Part shown: one piece after another, positions 6,392 through 8,453 of the stretch | How the letters are laid out: each line of letters begins with the position of its first letter | Position numbering within the stretch: position 1 is the stretch's first letter | Source: an uncultured Lachnospiraceae bacterium | GTDB lineage: Bacteria > Bacillota > Clostridia > Lachnospirales > Lachnospiraceae | NCBI GenBank assembly: GCA_910589105.1 | Contig: CAJUST010000042.1 | Span: 1 to 8,453 of the forward strand | Length of the DNA stretch: 8,453 bases | Reading direction: 5' to 3' | Translations under genes and position numbers: made by a program | The notes under the pieces: model-generated | Database searches by the model: none | Told to the model about the DNA's origin: nothing | Seen by the model: the letters and a program-made list of their open reading frames with translations, nothing else

Positions 6392-6409
6392 TTTGCATAA
6401 TTATACATT
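6392..6409. promoter_or_regulatory. Candidate ARG box 1 (ArgR/AhrC operator)
   Basis: The core TGCATAATTATACA is an almost perfect palindrome. It fits the ArgR/AhrC pattern WNTGAATWWWWATTCANW at 16 of 18 positions, the two differences being at symmetric sites. It lies upstream of argG. AT-rich DNA yields such matches by chance, so the call rests on its symmetry and on the neighbouring gene. Confidence 0.5.
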
Positions 6410-6461
6410 TATTTTTCCATTTATACAAGTATTTTTCAATTTTTATTCAATATTTTTCAAT
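6401..6461. repeat. Three direct repeats of about 20 bp
   Basis: Units at 6401-6420, 6421-6440 and 6443-6461 follow the pattern TTATACAWKTATTTTTCMAT, the third being one base shorter. They overlap candidate ARG boxes 1 and 3 and may be duplicated regulator half-sites upstream of the argG promoter. Confidence 0.55.
6434..6451. promoter_or_regulatory. Candidate ARG box 2
   Basis: The core TCAAT-TTTT-ATTCA differs from the ArgR/AhrC pattern WNTGAATWWWWATTCANW at only one of 18 positions. It starts 42 bp after the first candidate box, close to four helical turns, so both would face the same side of the DNA. Confidence 0.45.
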
Positions 6462-6484
6462 CTTTTCTATTTAATATAGAAAGA

Positions 6485-6502
6485 TTTGCATAATCATAAA
6501 TA
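6485..6502. promoter_or_regulatory. Candidate ARG box 3
   Basis: TGCATAATCATAAA shares 12 of 14 core positions with candidate box 1 but fits the general ArgR/AhrC pattern less well (14 of 18). It ends about 20 bp before the argG -35 element. On its own it would not be convincing. Confidence 0.3.
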
Positions 6503-6522
6503 AATTATGTATATTTTTTCAC

Positions 6523-6551
6523 TTGCCTTTTTGGATAGGTTGTTGTATATT
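6523..6551 (+). promoter_or_regulatory. argG promoter (sigma-A type)
   Basis: TTGCCT (6523-6528), a 17-bp spacer and TATATT (6546-6551) match the sigma-A consensus at 4 and 5 of 6 positions. Transcription should start near 6558 and give a leader of about 38 nt, too short for a T-box or riboswitch. Confidence 0.7.
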
Positions 6552-6595
6552 ATTCTTATCAATTTTACAAATATGAGAAAGGAAGTATATGTTTT

Positions 6596-7813
6596 ATGAA
6601 AGAAAAAGTAATTTTGGCTTACTCTGGCGGTTTGGACACGACTGCGATTATTCCGTGGCTGAAGGAGAATTATGATTATGACGTCGTTTGCTGTTGCATT
6701 GACTGCGGACAGGAAGATGAGCTGGACGGATTGGAAGAACGCGCAAAGCTGTCTGGGGCAAGTAAATTATATATTGAAGATATTGTAGATGAATTTTGTG
6801 AGGACTATGTAATTCCTTGTGTACAGGCAGGAGCTGTATATGAAAATAAATATCTGCTTGGGACTTCTATGGCTCGTCCGGGCATTGCTAAAAGGCTGGT
6901 GGAGATTGCCCGTAAGGAAGGGGCTGTCGCTATCTGCCATGGGGCTACCGGAAAAGGAAATGACCAGATTCGGTTTGAATTAGGCATTAAGGCGCTTGCG
7001 CCGGATTTGAAGATTATTGCAGCTTGGCGGGACGATAAGTGGAATATGGATTCCCGTGAATCGGAAATTGCTTATTGTAAGGCGCATGGAATTGATTTGC
7101 CGTTTTCGGCTGACAGCAGTTACAGCAGGGACAGAAATTTGTGGCATATCAGCCATGAGGGACTGGAATTGGAAGACCCTGCTATGGAACCAAATTATGA
7201 ACATCTTCTTGTCCTTGGCGTTTCTCCTGAAAAAGCTCCAGACGAAGGGGAATATGTGACGATGACGTTTGAATCAGGCGTTCCAAAAACGATAAATGGA
7301 AAAGAAATGAAGGTTTCGGATATTATCCGTGAATTAAACCGTTTGGGCGGAAAACATGGAATTGGCATTGTAGATATTGTGGAAAACCGCGTGGTGGGAA
7401 TGAAGTCCCGCGGAGTTTATGAAACGCCGGGCGGAACGATCTTAATGGAAGCGCAGCAACAGTTGGAAGAACTGGTGTTAGACCGCGCGACAATGGAAGC
7501 TAAAAAGGATATGGGAAATAAACTGGCTCAGATTGTCTATGAAGGAAAATGGTTTACGCCTCTGCGGGAAGCTGTTTCTGCTTTTGTGACATCGACGCAA
7601 AAATATGTGACGGGCGAAGTAAAGTTTAAACTTTATAAAGGAAATATTATTAAGGCGGGGACTGTTTCTCCATATTCGCTTTACAGTGAATCACTCGCAA
7701 GCTTTACGACAGGCGAGTTGTATGACCACCATGATGCAGAGGGTTTCATTACTCTCTTTGGACTTCCTCTGAAAGTCCGCGCTATGAAAATGGCAGAAAC
7801 GAAAGAAAATTAA
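6596..7813 (+). CDS. argG: Argininosuccinate synthase
   Basis: A cytosolic N-type ATP pyrophosphatase of 405 aa, the normal bacterial length. It joins citrulline and aspartate using ATP, giving argininosuccinate, AMP and pyrophosphate. The P-loop-like AYSGGLDTT is at residues 8-16. YLLGTSMARPGIAK (86-99) and HGATGKGNDQIRFE (115-128) are the citrulline/aspartate and nucleotide-binding segments. The ATG has AGGAAG about 10 nt upstream; another ATG 7 nt earlier is out of frame and too close to that site. It is transcribed away from the argC operon from its own promoter. A terminator-like hairpin follows, so argH, often its neighbour, is absent here. Confidence 0.97.
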   Translation: MKEKVILAYSGGLDTTAIIPWLKENYDYDVVCCCIDCGQEDELDGLEERAKLSGASKLYIEDIVDEFCEDYVIPCVQAGAVYENKYLLGTSMARPGIAKRLVEIARKEGAVAICHGATGKGNDQIRFELGIKALAPDLKIIAAWRDDKWNMDSRESEIAYCKAHGIDLPFSADSSYSRDRNLWHISHEGLELEDPAMEPNYEHLLVLGVSPEKAPDEGEYVTMTFESGVPKTINGKEMKVSDIIRELNRLGGKHGIGIVDIVENRVVGMKSRGVYETPGGTILMEAQQQLEELVLDRATMEAKKDMGNKLAQIVYEGKWFTPLREAVSAFVTSTQKYVTGEVKFKLYKGNIIKAGTVSPYSLYSESLASFTTGELYDHHDAEGFITLFGLPLKVRAMKMAETKEN

Positions 7814-7898
7814 TTTTATGTTACTGGAAAAGGAGAGACTGTTTCAGGTTTACACAAATGACTAAAATCTGATATAGGATATTTCATGAATGTTTATA

Positions 7899-7940
7899 GG
7901 GCAAAGCTATGATTCTGGCTTTGTCCTTTGCCTTATTTTA
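7899..7940 (+). terminator. Probable argG terminator
   Basis: GGGCAAAGC (7899-7907) pairs with GCTTTGTCC (7918-7926), including one G-U pair, around a 10-nt loop. T-rich sequence (TTTGCCTTATTTTA) follows. A competing pairing of GGCAAAG with CTTTGCC (7926-7932) makes a longer-loop version. It is 86 nt past the argG stop. Positions 7941-8012 after it hold nothing I recognise. Confidence 0.55.
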
Positions 7941-8012
7941 ATACTGTTTTGATTGTATTGATGGCAAAGGTGACTTATGTAGGAACACCTCAATGGAAAT
8001 AAGAGTAGATAC

Positions 8013-8198
8013 TTATATGGAAGACTTCAGGGGACAAGAAAACCAATCAATCGGGCATATTTGACCTTGGTGGCGGCAGATTCCAATAATGTTCCCAGGA
8101 AGGCGCCAGCCTTTTTGCTTGTGATATAGGAAATTCCTCCGGATTTCTATATCACAAAAAGCCCTCCGGGCAGGATGCGCAGAGCGCATTCTTTTTTT
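8013..8198 (+). other. Compact multi-hairpin element, candidate structured RNA
   Basis: The right half consists of back-to-back hairpins. CTTTTT...GTGATATAG (8111-8129) pairs with CTATATCAC...AAAAAG (8147-8161). Next come GCCC-TCC-GGGC (8161-8171) and a terminator hairpin. A smaller AAGGC-GCCA-GCCTT hairpin (8100-8113) precedes or competes with the first. On the minus strand, 8013-8189 is open for 58 codons from an ATG (MRSAHPARRAFCDIEI...). It lacks a ribosome binding site and is largely the reading of the hairpins, so I do not call it a gene. From memory, near-identical short hypothetical proteins occur in Lachnospiraceae. That would suggest a dispersed conserved element rather than random spacer; I could not verify it. 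Confidence 0.45.
8173..8198 (+). terminator. Strong intrinsic terminator
   Basis: GGATGCGC (8173-8180) pairs with GCGCATTC (8184-8191), with one G-U pair and an AGA loop, followed directly by seven T (8192-8198). It ends whatever transcript covers the preceding multi-hairpin element. No clear promoter was found for such a transcript. Confidence 0.75.
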
Positions 8199-8384
8199 AA
8201 CTGATGTTGAAAAAGCAGAATGGGAGACAGCAAAGAGGAGGAAGAAACTGAGGATTCAGCGCCAGAAAGCAGGATTTTGATCAATGGAAATCCGTTTTGT
8301 GTGGTGGATTTGTATTATCAGTAAGAGAAATGCAAATCCTAGATTGCCAGGATTGTGAGAAATTGTAGGAGGTAAAAGAGGATT
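8199..8384. other. Spacer without a convincing gene
   Basis: Only short open frames occur, for example 34 codons from 8220 to 8324 with an acidic start (MGDSKEEEETEDS) and no good ribosome binding site, and an overlapping basic frame in another phase. I found no hairpin or promoter that stands out. Confidence 0.4.
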
Positions 8385-8453
8385 ATGAGTTTTTGGGAGC
8401 TTTTCTGCAGTAATACCTTTGGTTTGACAATAAGCGCGCTATTTATGCTCTGG
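8385..8453 (+). CDS. Start of an unidentified gene, truncated by window end
   Basis: An ATG preceded by AGGAGG (8367-8372), at a rather long 12-nt spacing, opens a frame that stays open for 23 codons to the edge of the window. The visible peptide begins MSFWELFCSNTFG and continues with a hydrophobic stretch (LTISALFMLW), which could be a membrane segment or signal anchor. I do not recognise the family. It lies beyond a strong terminator, so it is probably not co-transcribed with argG. Confidence 0.45.
   Translation, partial: MSFWELFCSNTFGLTISALFMLW

Noticed and set aside
6401..6461. Direct repeats considered as a small CRISPR array
   Set aside because: Units of about 20 bp abut without unique spacers, are imperfect, and no cas gene is nearby.
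6558..6595. T-box or riboswitch leader before argG
   Set aside because: The leader is only about 38 nt and contains no stable hairpin or T-box sequence.
8013..8189. 58-codon minus-strand open frame (MRSAHPARRAFC...)
   Set aside because: No ribosome binding site, the start codon lies in the arm of a terminator hairpin, and the codons simply read through hairpin arms. It is kept only as a mark of a possible conserved element.
8220..8324. 34-codon plus-strand frame with acidic N-terminus, overlapping a basic frame in another phase
   Set aside because: Too short, no good ribosome binding site and no recognisable family; the two phases look equally plausible as coding, so neither is supported.

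Overview
The window carries most of an arginine biosynthesis locus from a low-to-moderate GC, Gram-positive anaerobe. Protein style, AGGAGG-type ribosome binding sites, the argC-argJ-argB-argD order and the AT-rich intergenic DNA all suggest a Clostridia member, most likely Lachnospiraceae. The family assignment is inference; no rRNA or other taxonomic marker is present.

Left half (positions 12-4988, minus strand): a tightly packed operon read leftwards as argC, a small GNAT acetyltransferase, argJ, argB, argD. Gaps are 15, 15 and 27 nt, then an 8-nt overlap. It ends in an intrinsic-terminator-like hairpin at 12-56. ArgJ makes N-acetylglutamate from glutamate using the acetyl group of N-acetylornithine (and possibly acetyl-CoA), ArgB phosphorylates it, ArgC reduces it and ArgD transaminates it to N-acetylornithine. 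ArgJ then releases ornithine. argF and argH are not in the window.

Centre (4989-6595): an unusually long 1.6-kb gap between the divergent argC and argG genes, with no credible protein gene. From left to right it holds a weak argC promoter, a G-quadruplex motif, a 233-bp palindrome (H1) with two hairpins nested in it, about 800 bp of strongly T-biased DNA containing degenerate tandem repeats, a second 170-bp palindrome (H2), three candidate ARG boxes and a good argG promoter. H1 and H2 have unrelated perfect outer arms of 32 and 30 bp. Both nevertheless carry, in each inner arm, the same 15-bp near-palindrome TTWAGA-N3-TCTWAA, with stem mismatches at the same relative positions. These four copies and their arrangement are the least explained and most interesting signal here.

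Right part (6596-8453, plus strand): argG, which converts citrulline and aspartate to argininosuccinate, is followed by a probable terminator. Next comes a compact multi-hairpin element (about 8013-8198) ending in a strong intrinsic terminator; its minus strand happens to hold a 58-aa open frame. Then there is a stretch with nothing convincing, and finally the first 23 codons of a possible gene that runs off the window.
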